Below are positions 9,393-17,051 of a DNA stretch of 36,910 nt, one piece after another; positions within the stretch are counted from its first letter, which is position 1; each line of letters opens with the position of its first letter. The notes below the pieces were generated by a model, which worked only from the letters and a program-made list of their open reading frames with translations, had not been told where the DNA came from and did no database searches. Source of the DNA: a virus; the IMG/VR virus record IMGVR_UViG_3300009129_000044, positions 1 through 36,910 of that record; one strand, given 5' to 3'. A program made the translations under genes and the position numbers.

Positions 9393-9664
9393 AGAAATTA
9401 ATACTTATATCCTTATTGCTTTTTTCTTGCAGCCCTTCCCATAAAAACAGAAAGCCTCCTTCTATCGTCGTTCCTCCTCACGAAGTTGCAGAGACTATCA
9501 AGCAAAAAGAAGGGCCAATTTATATTTCCAAGGATGCGCCCGCTTGGAAAGCGTTTACCTTAATATTCTTATTAATTACCGCAGGGTGTTTTATATGCAC
9601 AAGACATAAGTTTATTCATAAAACGTGGTGCAAAGTCTGTTCCAAGCTTGACAAAGATAAATAA
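9389..9664 (+). CDS. Small lipoprotein with C-terminal TM segment (possible one-piece spanin)
   Basis: 91 residues. The N-terminus MKKLILISLLLFSC is a lipoprotein signal with a lipobox-like LFSC, so Cys14 would be lipidated. About 36 polar residues with several prolines follow, then one hydrophobic segment (AFTLIFLLITAGCFIC) and a basic Cys-containing tail. Lipid anchor at one end and TM at the other is the layout of unimolecular spanins such as phage T1 gp11, which link outer and inner membranes during lysis. The periplasmic part is shorter than in T1. No endolysin is recognisable nearby, so the spanin role is only a candidate. The gene's 3' end contains the -35 of the tmRNA promoter. Confidence 0.7.
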   Translation: MKKLILISLLLFSCSPSHKNRKPPSIVVPPHEVAETIKQKEGPIYISKDAPAWKAFTLIFLLITAGCFICTRHKFIHKTWCKVCSKLDKDK

Positions 9665-9676
9665 TTCGTGTACTAT
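9648..9676 (+). promoter_or_regulatory. Promoter of the tmRNA gene
   Basis: TTGACA at 9648-9653, a 17-base spacer and TACTAT at 9671-9676, the latter inside GTGTACTAT. Predicted start is about 9683, which is 17 bases before the mature tmRNA 5' end, leaving a short leader for RNase P to remove. This is the only site that carries both the consensus -35 and the recurring GTGTAnnAT box. Confidence 0.75.
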
Positions 9677-9699
9677 AAGTTAGTTCTTTAAAATTTTAT

Positions 9700-10063
9700 G
9701 GGCGTGTTTCGGATTCGACTTGAATTGAATTGATGCACTACAAGCCGGAGACGCACTTGGCTTCGATAAAAAAGTGCAACGTTGTACATGGCAACAAAGA
9801 CCGTGTTAGAGCTTTCGGGTTTAAGAGCCCCAAGCTCGCCTTAGCAGCATAGGCTGCTAACCTTCTACCAAGAGACGCAGATATTTTGGATAGGGGGTCA
9901 TCCATCTGCAAAACAGAAAAGGTTTACTTGTTAATAAACTGTAAATAATTGTAACAAGGAGTTCGATGTTAGTGTCAATAACTCAAAAGGAAACTAACTA
10001 AGCTTGTAGATGTGTATGCTTGAAGGTTTAAGGACGCGGGTTCAATTCCCGCCACGTCCACCA
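9700..10063 (+). ncRNA. ssrA: tmRNA (transfer-messenger RNA)
   Basis: The two ends form a tRNA-like domain: 5' GGGCGTG (9700-9706) pairs with CACGTCC (10053-10059), followed by an encoded ACCA; the T arm is GCGGG TTCAATT CCCGC. A downstream pseudoknot is visible, with AAGCC/GGCTT as stem 1 and GCACTT/AAGTGC as stem 2, followed by the tag frame. The stop codon sits in a hairpin of TTAGCAGC and GCTGCTAA with loop ATAG. The 3' half contains AACTAACTAAGCTTGTAGAT, close to the conserved segment of bacterial tmRNAs. The RNA rescues ribosomes stalled on broken mRNA and adds a degradation tag. It lies between the lysis-type genes and a convergent minus-strand gene that ends 3 bases downstream. No strong terminator follows. 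The features are those of a functional, one-piece tmRNA. Confidence 0.96.
9790..9852 (+). other. tmRNA tag-peptide reading frame
   Basis: The frame ending in GCC TTA GCA GCA TAG gives a tag ending KLALAA, the standard Clp-protease degron. Reading back to GGC at 9790, 12 bases after pseudoknot 1, gives 20 residues beginning GNKDRV. A Gly resume codon is less usual than Ala. The alternative GCA frame starting at 9791 (ATKTV...) ends without the LALAA degron, so it is less likely. Confidence 0.8.
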
Positions 10064-10065
10064 TT

Positions 10066-10869
10066 TTATTCGGGTCTTTTGCCTAAAGGCTTTCCATCTT
10101 GCCCGATTTCTCCTGCGCGAATTTTGGTTGCGGAAACTGCTTGAAGCTCCTTGCTTAGCTCAAGTTGTTCAATATTATAGCCAACCCCTCTTCCGTAGAA
10201 TATATCCATAATATTTGGAAGTTCAATAATTTTTATCTTATTCCCAAATTCTACACAAGCAGTTTTTATTTCCGCCTTTACTTTCTTGAAATCATAGAGA
10301 TTGTTCTCATCGATTCCCCCTACGTCCCTGAGGGCGATACAGCACTGCCCTGTCCTTTTGAGGGCTTCTGCGACCAACGCCTTGTGTCCAGCATGAAAAG
10401 GCTGATACCTACCTATAAGCAGAGCGGTGGGGGCTTGATTATCCCACTCCTCGGTTTCATTTAATTTTTTGGTGACTGCCTTAACCCATTCTTCAGATGT
10501 CCCGCCTTCCAGTTTTATATCATAATCTTCTGGTTTTTCAAACATTTTATTAGTGTCGGCATATCTCCCTTCTTCTATACGATTTACCCAAATTGTAAAA
10601 TCTGCGTTAAATGCTTTTCTAGTTTCTTTTGTGGGGCAAATAAAGTCTGCCACTGCATATCCACCCCCAAGAGTCGCCCAATCACATAATTTACCCATCC
10701 GAGTAGCATGCTTTATCCTGTCTTCGTAGTCAAAACCAAGCTCAGAATAAATGTCCTGCCTGACTGCATCGGCATTGAACCAAGCGGCGTTAAGTTTTTG
10801 AATTAGCTTTTCGGCTAATGTAGTCTTACCCGAACCGGGAAGCCCCATTATAAGAATTTTTCGTTTCAT
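10066..10869 (-). CDS. APS kinase-like P-loop kinase fused to NMNAT-like nucleotidyltransferase
   Basis: 267 residues from ATG at 10869; an upstream in-frame start at 10917 is possible but would run through the promoter-like box. The N-terminal half has a Walker A (GLPGSGKT), then NADAVRQDIYSELGFDYEDR and a later RYADTNKMFEKPEDYDIKLEG segment, matching the adenylylsulfate kinase family. The C-terminal half has GRYQPFHAGH, a HxGH nucleotidyltransferase motif in the form used by NMN adenylyltransferases, and a closing SATKIR (S/TxxR-type motif). Substrates cannot be decided from sequence: nicotinamide riboside/NMN salvage, sugar or sulfate activation are all possible. It is one of two minus-strand genes here and converges on the tmRNA. 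Confidence 0.85.
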   Translation of the reverse strand: MKRKILIMGLPGSGKTTLAEKLIQKLNAAWFNADAVRQDIYSELGFDYEDRIKHATRMGKLCDWATLGGGYAVADFICPTKETRKAFNADFTIWVNRIEEGRYADTNKMFEKPEDYDIKLEGGTSEEWVKAVTKKLNETEEWDNQAPTALLIGRYQPFHAGHKALVAEALKRTGQCCIALRDVGGIDENNLYDFKKVKAEIKTACVEFGNKIKIIELPNIMDIFYGRGVGYNIEQLELSKELQAVSATKIRAGEIGQDGKPLGKRPE

Positions 10870-10876
10870 TCTTAGA

Positions 10877-10885
10877 ATAATACAC
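10877..10885 (-). promoter_or_regulatory. GTGTAnnAT-type promoter box, minus strand
   Basis: Read on the minus strand the site is GTGTATTAT, 7 bases before the ATG at 10869. No good -35 is seen. It is back-to-back with the consensus promoter for the + strand gene at 10939, forming a short divergent control region. Confidence 0.5.
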
Positions 10886-10903
10886 CGTCTTACATTAATA
10901 TTC

Positions 10904-10931
10904 TTGACTTTTTTCAAAAAAAATATATACT
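10904..10931 (+). promoter_or_regulatory. Sigma-70-type promoter, start at or next to ATG
   Basis: TTGACT (10904-10909), 16-base spacer, TATACT (10926-10931). The ATG at 10939 is 8 bases after the -10, so the mRNA would be leaderless or nearly so. It drives the HTH protein, RecA-like and nuclease genes. Confidence 0.75.
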
Positions 10932-10938
10932 ATTAATA

Positions 10939-11487
10939 ATGGAAAAAATTTCCAATGATCTTTTGCGGAATATTATAAATATTTCTCAGCCTAATCCGTC
11001 CTACTCCCTGAAGGATTGTTGCCTTAAGGCAGGTTACAAGTCCACCACTCTGTATAATTGGTACAGGAATTTAAAAGAAGGAAAATGGCAAGCGGGGTAC
11101 TCCAAAACACATGACGGAACGCCTCTTAGCGAAGATGTAATACATGATTTTCTCAAGTGTTTTGTATTTTCTCATAACGCCCAGAAAATATTAAAAAGAT
11201 TAGTAAACCCAAAATGTTTAAAAGATAAATATTGTTACGCCAAACAATTAAAAGTATTAAAAAATATTTTTTCAAAATATCCCAATGTTAATTTTTGGCT
11301 ATACGCTAATCTTGGAGAGCCGAAAGACGAAGTCTTGTTTTACATTGGTAAAAACGAATCTAATTTAAAAAAGAAATATGTTGATTTTTCAGCCAAAGAT
11401 GACTATACTAAGGTTGAATACAAATACCAACCAGAAGAAAGGGCTTCCCAAATAAAAGTAAAGAAAAATCTTTGGGATTATTATTGA
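10939..11487 (+). CDS. Helix-turn-helix-like protein of unknown function
   Basis: 182 residues. Residues ~20-45 (PSYSLKDCCLKAGYKSTTLYNWYRNLK) look like a helix-turn-helix with a YNWY recognition helix. The rest is Lys-rich with several Cys and ends in KNLWDYY. It begins directly at a promoter and precedes the recombinase gene by 2 bases, suggesting a DNA-binding or regulatory role in the recombination/replication operon. No family name can be given. Confidence 0.65.
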   Translation: MEKISNDLLRNIINISQPNPSYSLKDCCLKAGYKSTTLYNWYRNLKEGKWQAGYSKTHDGTPLSEDVIHDFLKCFVFSHNAQKILKRLVNPKCLKDKYCYAKQLKVLKNIFSKYPNVNFWLYANLGEPKDEVLFYIGKNESNLKKKYVDFSAKDDYTKVEYKYQPEERASQIKVKKNLWDYY

Positions 11488-11489
11488 TT

Positions 11490-12587
11490 ATGAGCACAGC
11501 GAACGAAATGTTAAAATCGTTCCTTAAGGAAAACAAGGAACATCACTACAACTACGAAGAGGAAATAGACTATAAGGTGTCTAGCGGTAGCCTTAACGTT
11601 GATTTTGAACTGAATGGAGGGTTCGGCCCCGGTCTGCATAGATTCGTAGGCATGAACGAAGGAGGAAAAACTTCCGAAGCTCTTGAGGTTATGAAAAACT
11701 TCCTCAAGATGCCTAATGCTAGAGGTTTATACATTAAAGCGGAAGGCAGGCTCCCCAAGGAAATGCAAGCACGGGCGGGAATTAATTTTGCAACCCAAGA
11801 GGATGACTGGGAAGACGGTAGCTGTTTTGTTTTCGAGAGTAATATATATGAAACCGTATTGGATTTAATGCGAGCTTTAGTTGGAGAAAATAAAAACAAG
11901 ACTAAGTACTGCTTTATCTTGGACTCCCTTGACGGTCTCATTATGAAAGATGACCTAAAGAAAGACTTTCAAGATTCCCATAAAGTTGCGGGGGGTGCGT
12001 TGTTAGGGGCGAAGTTCATGCAAAAAATGAGCATTGCACTAGTGAAGCGTGGACATATGGCCATCTTCATCTCTCAAGTTCGGGCAGACATTAAGCTAGA
12101 CCCTTATAGCAAGGCCCCCATTCGCCAAACCAGCGCTACGGGAGGAAATGCATTGCTTCACTTTGCTAATTACATTCTTGAGTTCGAAGCTCGTCACAAA
12201 AAAGATCTTATTCTCGAAAACCCGACTCAACCAGTAGACAAAGACAAAAATAAAATCCTAGGGCATCACGCTAAGATTACAGTTAAAAAATCCCCCAATG
12301 AAAAAACTAATTATGTCCTTCAATACCCCATAAGGTATGGCAGAACGGGTGGAAATTCAGTTTGGGTAGAGAAAGAGCTTATAGATATGCTGTATGGGTG
12401 GGAATACGTTCACAAGAGAGGGGCGTGGATAAGTGCCGACGACTCCTTTTTAGATCTTCTGAAGGAAAATGGTCTCGAGTTTCCGGAAAAGGTTCAAGGG
12501 GAGTCCAAGCTCAGCGCTTTATTTGAAGAAGATAAAAAGCTTACCGAGTTCTTAACTTCTTACTTTAAAAACCTCGTTTGTCAATAA
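11490..12587 (+). CDS. RecA/UvsX-like recombinase
   Basis: 365 residues from ATG at 11490, right after the previous stop. Walker A is GMNEGGKT (residues 54-61), a variant of the RecA GPESSGKT. Walker B is YCFILDSLDGL. A RecA-like loop region follows with FISQVRADIK and SATGGNALLHFANYILEF, comparable to INQIR and TTGGNALKFYAS of RecA. It should form ATP-dependent filaments on single-stranded DNA for strand exchange and recombination-dependent replication or repair. Operon partners are an HTH protein upstream and a small nuclease downstream. Family membership is confident, exact subfamily (RecA versus UvsX) is not. Confidence 0.88.
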   Translation: MSTANEMLKSFLKENKEHHYNYEEEIDYKVSSGSLNVDFELNGGFGPGLHRFVGMNEGGKTSEALEVMKNFLKMPNARGLYIKAEGRLPKEMQARAGINFATQEDDWEDGSCFVFESNIYETVLDLMRALVGENKNKTKYCFILDSLDGLIMKDDLKKDFQDSHKVAGGALLGAKFMQKMSIALVKRGHMAIFISQVRADIKLDPYSKAPIRQTSATGGNALLHFANYILEFEARHKKDLILENPTQPVDKDKNKILGHHAKITVKKSPNEKTNYVLQYPIRYGRTGGNSVWVEKELIDMLYGWEYVHKRGAWISADDSFLDLLKENGLEFPEKVQGESKLSALFEEDKKLTEFLTSYFKNLVCQ

Positions 12588-12588
12588 A

Positions 12589-12996
12589 ATGTTATTCAAA
12601 ACTTTGACGGGTTCTCAGAAACGAGTCATGAGGGCCAAAAAATATCTCATCAAGTGGGACAAGAAAAGCAAAAGCAATATTCAATTTGCCGCCAAACAGT
12701 TCCTTAAGCGTTACTGGCAGAACCATGTTGTGTTTGAAGAGTTCCCGGTTGCGGGTACTAGGTTAAAGTTTGACTTCTACAATGCCAATAAAAACGTTGT
12801 TATAGAAATCAATGGACAACAACACGTTAAGTTTGTACCATTTTTTCACAAGAGGCGCTCTAATTTTGTTAGCCAAATACGCAGAGACCAACAAAAAATA
12901 GACTTCTGTGAATTAAATGATATTAAATTTATTGAGATTTATTCCGAAAGAGAGTTGAGTAAAAAAAAGTTTGAAGAATTGGGCGTTCACTTATAA
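12589..12996 (+). CDS. Small PD-(D/E)XK / Vsr-like endonuclease
   Basis: 135 residues, one base after the recombinase stop. The core is RLKFDFYNANKNVVIEING, an Asp strand then a VIEING strand as in Vsr-like and related restriction-endonuclease folds, followed by QQHVKF and a helix with RDQQKIDFCELNDIKFIEI. It probably cuts DNA in repair, recombination or host-DNA degradation. The N-terminus is strongly basic. The fold assignment is good; target unknown. Confidence 0.7.
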   Translation: MLFKTLTGSQKRVMRAKKYLIKWDKKSKSNIQFAAKQFLKRYWQNHVVFEEFPVAGTRLKFDFYNANKNVVIEINGQQHVKFVPFFHKRRSNFVSQIRRDQQKIDFCELNDIKFIEIYSERELSKKKFEELGVHL

Positions 12997-12999
12997 TAA

Positions 13000-13009
13000 G
13001 TGTAATTAT
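13000..13009 (+). promoter_or_regulatory. GTGTAnnAT-like promoter box
   Basis: GTGTAATTAT, with ATG at 13016, 6 bases downstream. No -35 is recognisable. It matches the recurring class of boxes placed just before start codons. Confidence 0.4.
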
Positions 13010-13015
13010 ATATAC

Positions 13016-13288
13016 ATGAATGAAGACAATCTAAACGAAGGCGAGCTGCCTCAATTCGTCTTACCCGAGTCTTTTTTGAAACAATTATTTGAATTTTCAG
13101 GCTCTACAGATGGAAATCGAGGGTTTATGTTAGCTTTTGTCAACCAAGAGGGTTCTCCTATGGTTTATACAAAGTGTGACAATCAAATTGTTGAGCTTGG
13201 ACTAAGAAAAGCTATAGAGAAATATATAATTGAATCAGAAGAGTCGGAGATGTTTAATAACAATAACGGGAACGATCCTATTTTGTAA
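13016..13288 (+). CDS. Hypothetical acidic protein
   Basis: 90 residues from ATG at 13016; a longer in-frame start at 12971 would overlap the nuclease gene and is less likely given the promoter box just before 13016. It is acidic, with a hydrophobic middle (GFMLAFVNQEGSPMVYTKCDNQIVEL) and an Asn-rich C-terminus. No family recognised. It sits between the recombination and helicase operons. Confidence 0.6.
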   Translation: MNEDNLNEGELPQFVLPESFLKQLFEFSGSTDGNRGFMLAFVNQEGSPMVYTKCDNQIVELGLRKAIEKYIIESEESEMFNNNNGNDPIL

Positions 13289-13294
13289 ATTTGC

Positions 13295-13323
13295 TTGACT
13301 TTAAGTCAATTGTTTGGTAACAT
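13295..13323 (+). promoter_or_regulatory. Sigma-70-type promoter of the helicase operon, leaderless
   Basis: TTGACT (13295-13300), 17-base spacer, TAACAT (13318-13323). Predicted start, 7 bases further on, is 13330, exactly the A of the helicase ATG. Alternative -10 CATACT would give a 20-base spacer. Confidence 0.65.
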
Positions 13324-13329
13324 ACTCCC

Positions 13330-14910
13330 ATGATTCATTCCAAAGAGCTTGAGAAGCAATTGCTGGCTGTGCTCATTCAGCACCCCAAAAGCTATGGCGA
13401 AATAGCAAACCTTCTCGGTCCTGAAGATTTTTATGTGGGCCATCAAAGCTATGTGCATAGGACGATGTTTAAAATCATCAAAGGTATACAAGAGAAGGGA
13501 GATGGAGATGTTATTGATGATGTGATATTAATAGAAAGACTAAAAAATGCCAATGCCACCTTCCGCGATAATGCAGATGTTTCAGAATATATAAGATCTT
13601 TAATGATGAAGCCTGTGCCCGAGTCCGCTATTTTAGCCATCGCTAAAGAGCTTCACTCTTATACGGTTCGTCGCGCTCTTCATGATAATGCCCTTAAAGT
13701 TCAAGAGTTGGCTTCTAAATCCAATAACAAAAATGCTGTTGAAGTTATAGAATCTGCCGATAAAATTTATAACAGCTTAATTAATACTTATTCGGCAAGC
13801 GATAGCCATTTTCCAATCCCTCTTTACGAAGGGTTGAAGGGGACCCTCGAAGATAAGGCCGATAACCCCTCGCCTCCCGGCTTTTTTGCTTTGGATTATC
13901 CTTTGATGAATTCGATGTATGGTCCTTTGTTGCGAGCTGGAAATATTAATATTATTATTGCTAGACCCGGTGTAGGAAAAACTACATTAACCATAGATTA
14001 TGTAAGTAAAGCCTCTAAAGAAAATGGAGATATTCCAGTTTTGCATTTAGACAATGGAGAAATGAGTGCTGACGAGCTAAAACTTAGGCAAGTAGCTGCG
14101 GTTTCCGGCATAAATTTAGATCTTATAGCCTCTGGAAAGTGGAGAAACGTTAGTTATATAGATTCTGACGGGAGAGAAGTTTCCGAAAAAGAAGTTAGAA
14201 GAAAAGTCTACGATGCAGCTACATACCTAGAGGATAGTAAAAACTTTCATTACGTTAATGTGGGAGGTTGTCGGCCTGAAAAAATGCGTCAAATTGCTAG
14301 ATCTCATTATTACAATCATGTGGGCAGAGGAAATCCCATGATGTTAAATTTTGACTACATAAAATCCGGTAACCTTGGGTCCTCAGGAAACAAGCAAAGC
14401 TGGGAGCTCATTGGGGAAATGCTTCAAGGCTGGAAAGACTTCGTAATGTCTGAAATTTTGTTTGACGGAAAGCCTATGATCAGTATGCTTACTTCGGCCC
14501 AAGCCAACAGAAGTGCTGAAACGAGAGGTCGAGATCAACGCGGATATGAGGACAGCTCTATTACTGGGTTAAGCGACATGCTTAATCATTTCGCATCCAA
14601 TATGTTTTTTCTTCGTCAAAGGTTACCCTCTGAAGAGCTTTCCGAGCATCCTTTTTATTCCAAAGCTACTCATAGACTTGTAAACATAAAGCCTAGATGG
14701 TTCGGCGAAGATGTGTCCCGTGCGAAAAATTTAGTTATGCTTCCGGCGCTAGACGAAAACGGAGAGGCTGTAGGAAATCAAAGCGGTGAGCCTAATTGTA
14801 TGTTATTACGAATAGATAATTTTGGGATTAAAGAAGTGGGGGACCTTAGAGATATGGCTGATCGAACTCGGTTTGACAACACGTTACCCAATCAAGATGG
14901 AGAACTCTAA
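13330..14910 (+). CDS. DnaB-type replicative helicase
   Basis: 526 residues. The N-terminal ~110 residues match the DnaB N-domain (ELEKQLLAVLIQHPKSY, PEDFYVGHQSYVHRTMF). The RecA-like motor has Walker A ARPGVGKTTL, an LHLDNGEMSADELKLRQ motif and a Walker B-like MMLNFDYIKSG, with TSAQANRSAETRGRDQRGYEDSS as the later motif. It unwinds DNA at the fork as a hexamer. The next gene, a primase, overlaps its last 14 bases, so helicase and primase are translationally linked. The DnaB signature FFxxxH and related loops are only loosely conserved, as is common in phages. Confidence 0.93.
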   Translation: MIHSKELEKQLLAVLIQHPKSYGEIANLLGPEDFYVGHQSYVHRTMFKIIKGIQEKGDGDVIDDVILIERLKNANATFRDNADVSEYIRSLMMKPVPESAILAIAKELHSYTVRRALHDNALKVQELASKSNNKNAVEVIESADKIYNSLINTYSASDSHFPIPLYEGLKGTLEDKADNPSPPGFFALDYPLMNSMYGPLLRAGNINIIIARPGVGKTTLTIDYVSKASKENGDIPVLHLDNGEMSADELKLRQVAAVSGINLDLIASGKWRNVSYIDSDGREVSEKEVRRKVYDAATYLEDSKNFHYVNVGGCRPEKMRQIARSHYYNHVGRGNPMMLNFDYIKSGNLGSSGNKQSWELIGEMLQGWKDFVMSEILFDGKPMISMLTSAQANRSAETRGRDQRGYEDSSITGLSDMLNHFASNMFFLRQRLPSEELSEHPFYSKATHRLVNIKPRWFGEDVSRAKNLVMLPALDENGEAVGNQSGEPNCMLLRIDNFGIKEVGDLRDMADRTRFDNTLPNQDGEL

Positions 14911-15964
14911 TAAAAATCTTCCACCTGACAAAACCCAAGAAATTCTCGAGGGTTTTGGCTATCGATTGTCGGACAGAGGCAAGTATTGGCAAACGAGCGC
15001 GCTTTATAGAAACGGTGACAACCCTACCGCTCTTCAAATTTGGAAAGATTCTGGTGTTTGGAGGGATTTTGTTCAAGGCACCTCTCCATTGCCTTTTGTG
15101 AGGCTTGTAGAGCTTCATTTAGGAACCAAAGACCCTTCGGTTGTAGAAAAATATGTCTCCCATAGCAGCTCAAGCGTTGAATCAGTATCCACACAAGGTG
15201 ATAGAATTACTATGGAAAAGATATTCAAGGACTCTATTTTAGAGGATTATTTTCCTCATTATGAATTTTATAATAACAAAGGGATTGATACAGAACACCT
15301 TCAGTTTTTAAAAGGCGGCTTGTGTACCGCAGGAAAAATGTATCAAAGGTTTGTCTTCCCTATTTATAATGAGTACAGTCAGATACATGGATTGACAGGA
15401 AGGGACATGACTAACAAGAAAGATATCAAATGGAAGCATGAGGGCAGAAAGTCTAAATGGATTTACCCTTATTATGTACCCCTTGAGGATAGTTTGCCCA
15501 TACAGGATGCTATTGATGAATCTGATTCGGTTATTTTAGTGGAGAGCATAGGAGACGTATTAAATCTTCACCAACACGGTTTTAAAAATTGTTTGGTTAC
15601 TTTTGGTCTGGAAATATCGCCAACTTTATTATGCCACCTATCCTCTTTTACTAATAAAAAGATTGTAATATCATTTAATAATGATTACAATAAAAATATT
15701 AATAGTGGTGCTAGGGCGGCCGTTAAAAACTATTTAAAGCTATTAAATCATTTTGATTTCGAACAACTTCGGATTTGCCTTCCAGTAAAAACTGACTTTG
15801 GGGACATGAATCAATCTGATTTTGACGAATGGAATAAAAAATGTGGATTAAATTTTCAAGAAAAGTGTATATCTATCATAGCTTTTGCTAAAAAAATGAG
15901 AGATTCCAAAAGCTTACCCGCATCCCTTGTTAAAAATATCAAAATATTAGAGCAATATGTCTGA
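14897..15964 (+). CDS. DnaG-like primase with degraded zinc site and altered Toprim motif
   Basis: 355 residues from ATG at 14897, overlapping the helicase. The N-terminal ~75 residues follow the pattern of a CHC2 primase zinc domain (GYRLSDRGKYWQTSAL, NGDNPTALQIW, GVWRDFVQGTSPLPFVRLVE), but the Cys/His ligands are absent. The central region includes FVFPIYNEYSQIHGLTGRD. The Toprim part shows ILVESIGDVLNLHQHGFKNCLVTFG (catalytic Glu) and IVISFNNDYN, where the usual DxD is NxD. It should make RNA primers with the DnaB helicase, yet these losses suggest altered template recognition or metal use. Primase assignment is strong from context plus Toprim order. Confidence 0.82.
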   Translation: MENSNKNLPPDKTQEILEGFGYRLSDRGKYWQTSALYRNGDNPTALQIWKDSGVWRDFVQGTSPLPFVRLVELHLGTKDPSVVEKYVSHSSSSVESVSTQGDRITMEKIFKDSILEDYFPHYEFYNNKGIDTEHLQFLKGGLCTAGKMYQRFVFPIYNEYSQIHGLTGRDMTNKKDIKWKHEGRKSKWIYPYYVPLEDSLPIQDAIDESDSVILVESIGDVLNLHQHGFKNCLVTFGLEISPTLLCHLSSFTNKKIVISFNNDYNKNINSGARAAVKNYLKLLNHFDFEQLRICLPVKTDFGDMNQSDFDEWNKKCGLNFQEKCISIIAFAKKMRDSKSLPASLVKNIKILEQYV

Positions 15965-17045
15965 AAAGGAAATGACTAGGCTTTCTGCAAGCCGAATTAA
16001 GACTGCAGATTCTTGCTCTTGGTTGTATTGGTGCAAGTATAAGTTAAAATTACCAGACACCTCCAATGATGGGGCGTCTAGAGGTACTATTTGTCACCTT
16101 ATTCTGGAGCTTCTTTGCTTACCTAAGCGAAAAAAGTACTACAATAAGATCGTTAAGAATAACACTCTGTTTTGTATCCCTTCCGTCAAGCGCTTGGTTC
16201 ATATTTGGGCTAGACGCTTAGAGGTTTCCGATCCAGATAATATAGAATTAATTGACTCAATGACCATTAACGGATTACACTATGATTATTTTGGCAAAGA
16301 AACAGGGGGTTTGGAGAAGGCGTTTTCTGAAAAAGATTTTAATATAAGTGTCGATAAGGACGGAATCAAATATTCAATTAGAGGCTTTATCGATAAATTA
16401 TTTTTATATAAAAAAGAAAAGATAGCAATAATTAGAGACTTTAAAACGAGCAAAGAGGTCTACGAAGGCAAAGAAGTAACTGAAAATCTTCAGGATTTGT
16501 TTTATTCCTTAGCGGTGAAACACATGTTCCCCGAATATAGTTTTCGTCAATCGGAATTTTTGTTTTTAAAGTTTGATTTGCAGCCCGATCTTTTGGGAGA
16601 AAGCGGCAAAGGTGTTTTAAGGATGAGACCTCTGGACGATGAAGAACTTGAGGGTTTCGAATATCAACTTACGGAATGGCAAAAATATATAGACAACTTT
16701 GATAAAGAGTCAGCTTGTTCAAATTTTGCAATAGATAAATATGGAGGCAATTTCCCGCCCAAAGAAGATGGGTTTTGCGGAAAACTGCAATGCGGTTTTG
16801 CTAAGTACCCGGGCCAATTAAAAAAAGATGGTAGCGTAATGTGGCATTGCTCTTTTAAGTTTGAATTCGAATATTGGGCCCTTAAGGATTCTAATGGTAA
16901 TATCAAAAAGACCGTCCATATTAAAGACAAAGAAGAGCTTTATGCACTCAAAGAAAAAGGGGACACAGTCAAAAAACTTACTTATGATGGTTGCCCTCGG
17001 CACCAACAAGAAGATTCTGGAATTAAAGACGAGTTTGATCTATAA
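15957..17045 (+). CDS. Cas4/RecB-like PD-(D/E)XK exonuclease
   Basis: 362 residues, overlapping the primase by 8 bases. It opens with LSASRIKTADSCSWLYWCKYKL, the typical start of RecB-family nucleases, followed by RGTICHLILELL (active-site His). The core IRGFIDKLFLY and IAIIRDFKTSKE contains the metal-binding Asp residues and the DxK. Cys20 and Cys26 plus Cys in FCGKLQC and WHCSFK near residues 272-300 could hold an iron-sulfur cluster as in Cas4/AddB, although the spacing is not canonical. There is no CRISPR array in the window, so a replication or recombination exonuclease role is more likely than adaptation. Confidence 0.82.
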   Translation: MSEKEMTRLSASRIKTADSCSWLYWCKYKLKLPDTSNDGASRGTICHLILELLCLPKRKKYYNKIVKNNTLFCIPSVKRLVHIWARRLEVSDPDNIELIDSMTINGLHYDYFGKETGGLEKAFSEKDFNISVDKDGIKYSIRGFIDKLFLYKKEKIAIIRDFKTSKEVYEGKEVTENLQDLFYSLAVKHMFPEYSFRQSEFLFLKFDLQPDLLGESGKGVLRMRPLDDEELEGFEYQLTEWQKYIDNFDKESACSNFAIDKYGGNFPPKEDGFCGKLQCGFAKYPGQLKKDGSVMWHCSFKFEFEYWALKDSNGNIKKTVHIKDKEELYALKEKGDTVKKLTYDGCPRHQQEDSGIKDEFDL

Positions 17046-17051
17046 TATTTC

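Noticed and set aside
9791-9847. Alternative tmRNA tag in the GCA frame (ATKTV...)
   Set aside because: It ends in SSP without the LALAA degron, whereas the adjacent frame ends LALAA with its stop in the expected hairpin.
10064-10110. Terminator directly after the tmRNA
   Set aside because: Only a 4 bp GCCT/AGGC hairpin with three Ts is seen; too weak to call.
10165-10464. 99-codon + strand frame
   Set aside because: Lies opposite the nucleotidyltransferase half of the minus-strand fusion gene whose GRYQPFHAGH motif is clear.
15957-17045. Possible CRISPR-associated Cas4
   Set aside because: No direct-repeat array or other cas genes in the window; the gene sits in a replication operon, so a RecB-type exonuclease is the simpler reading.
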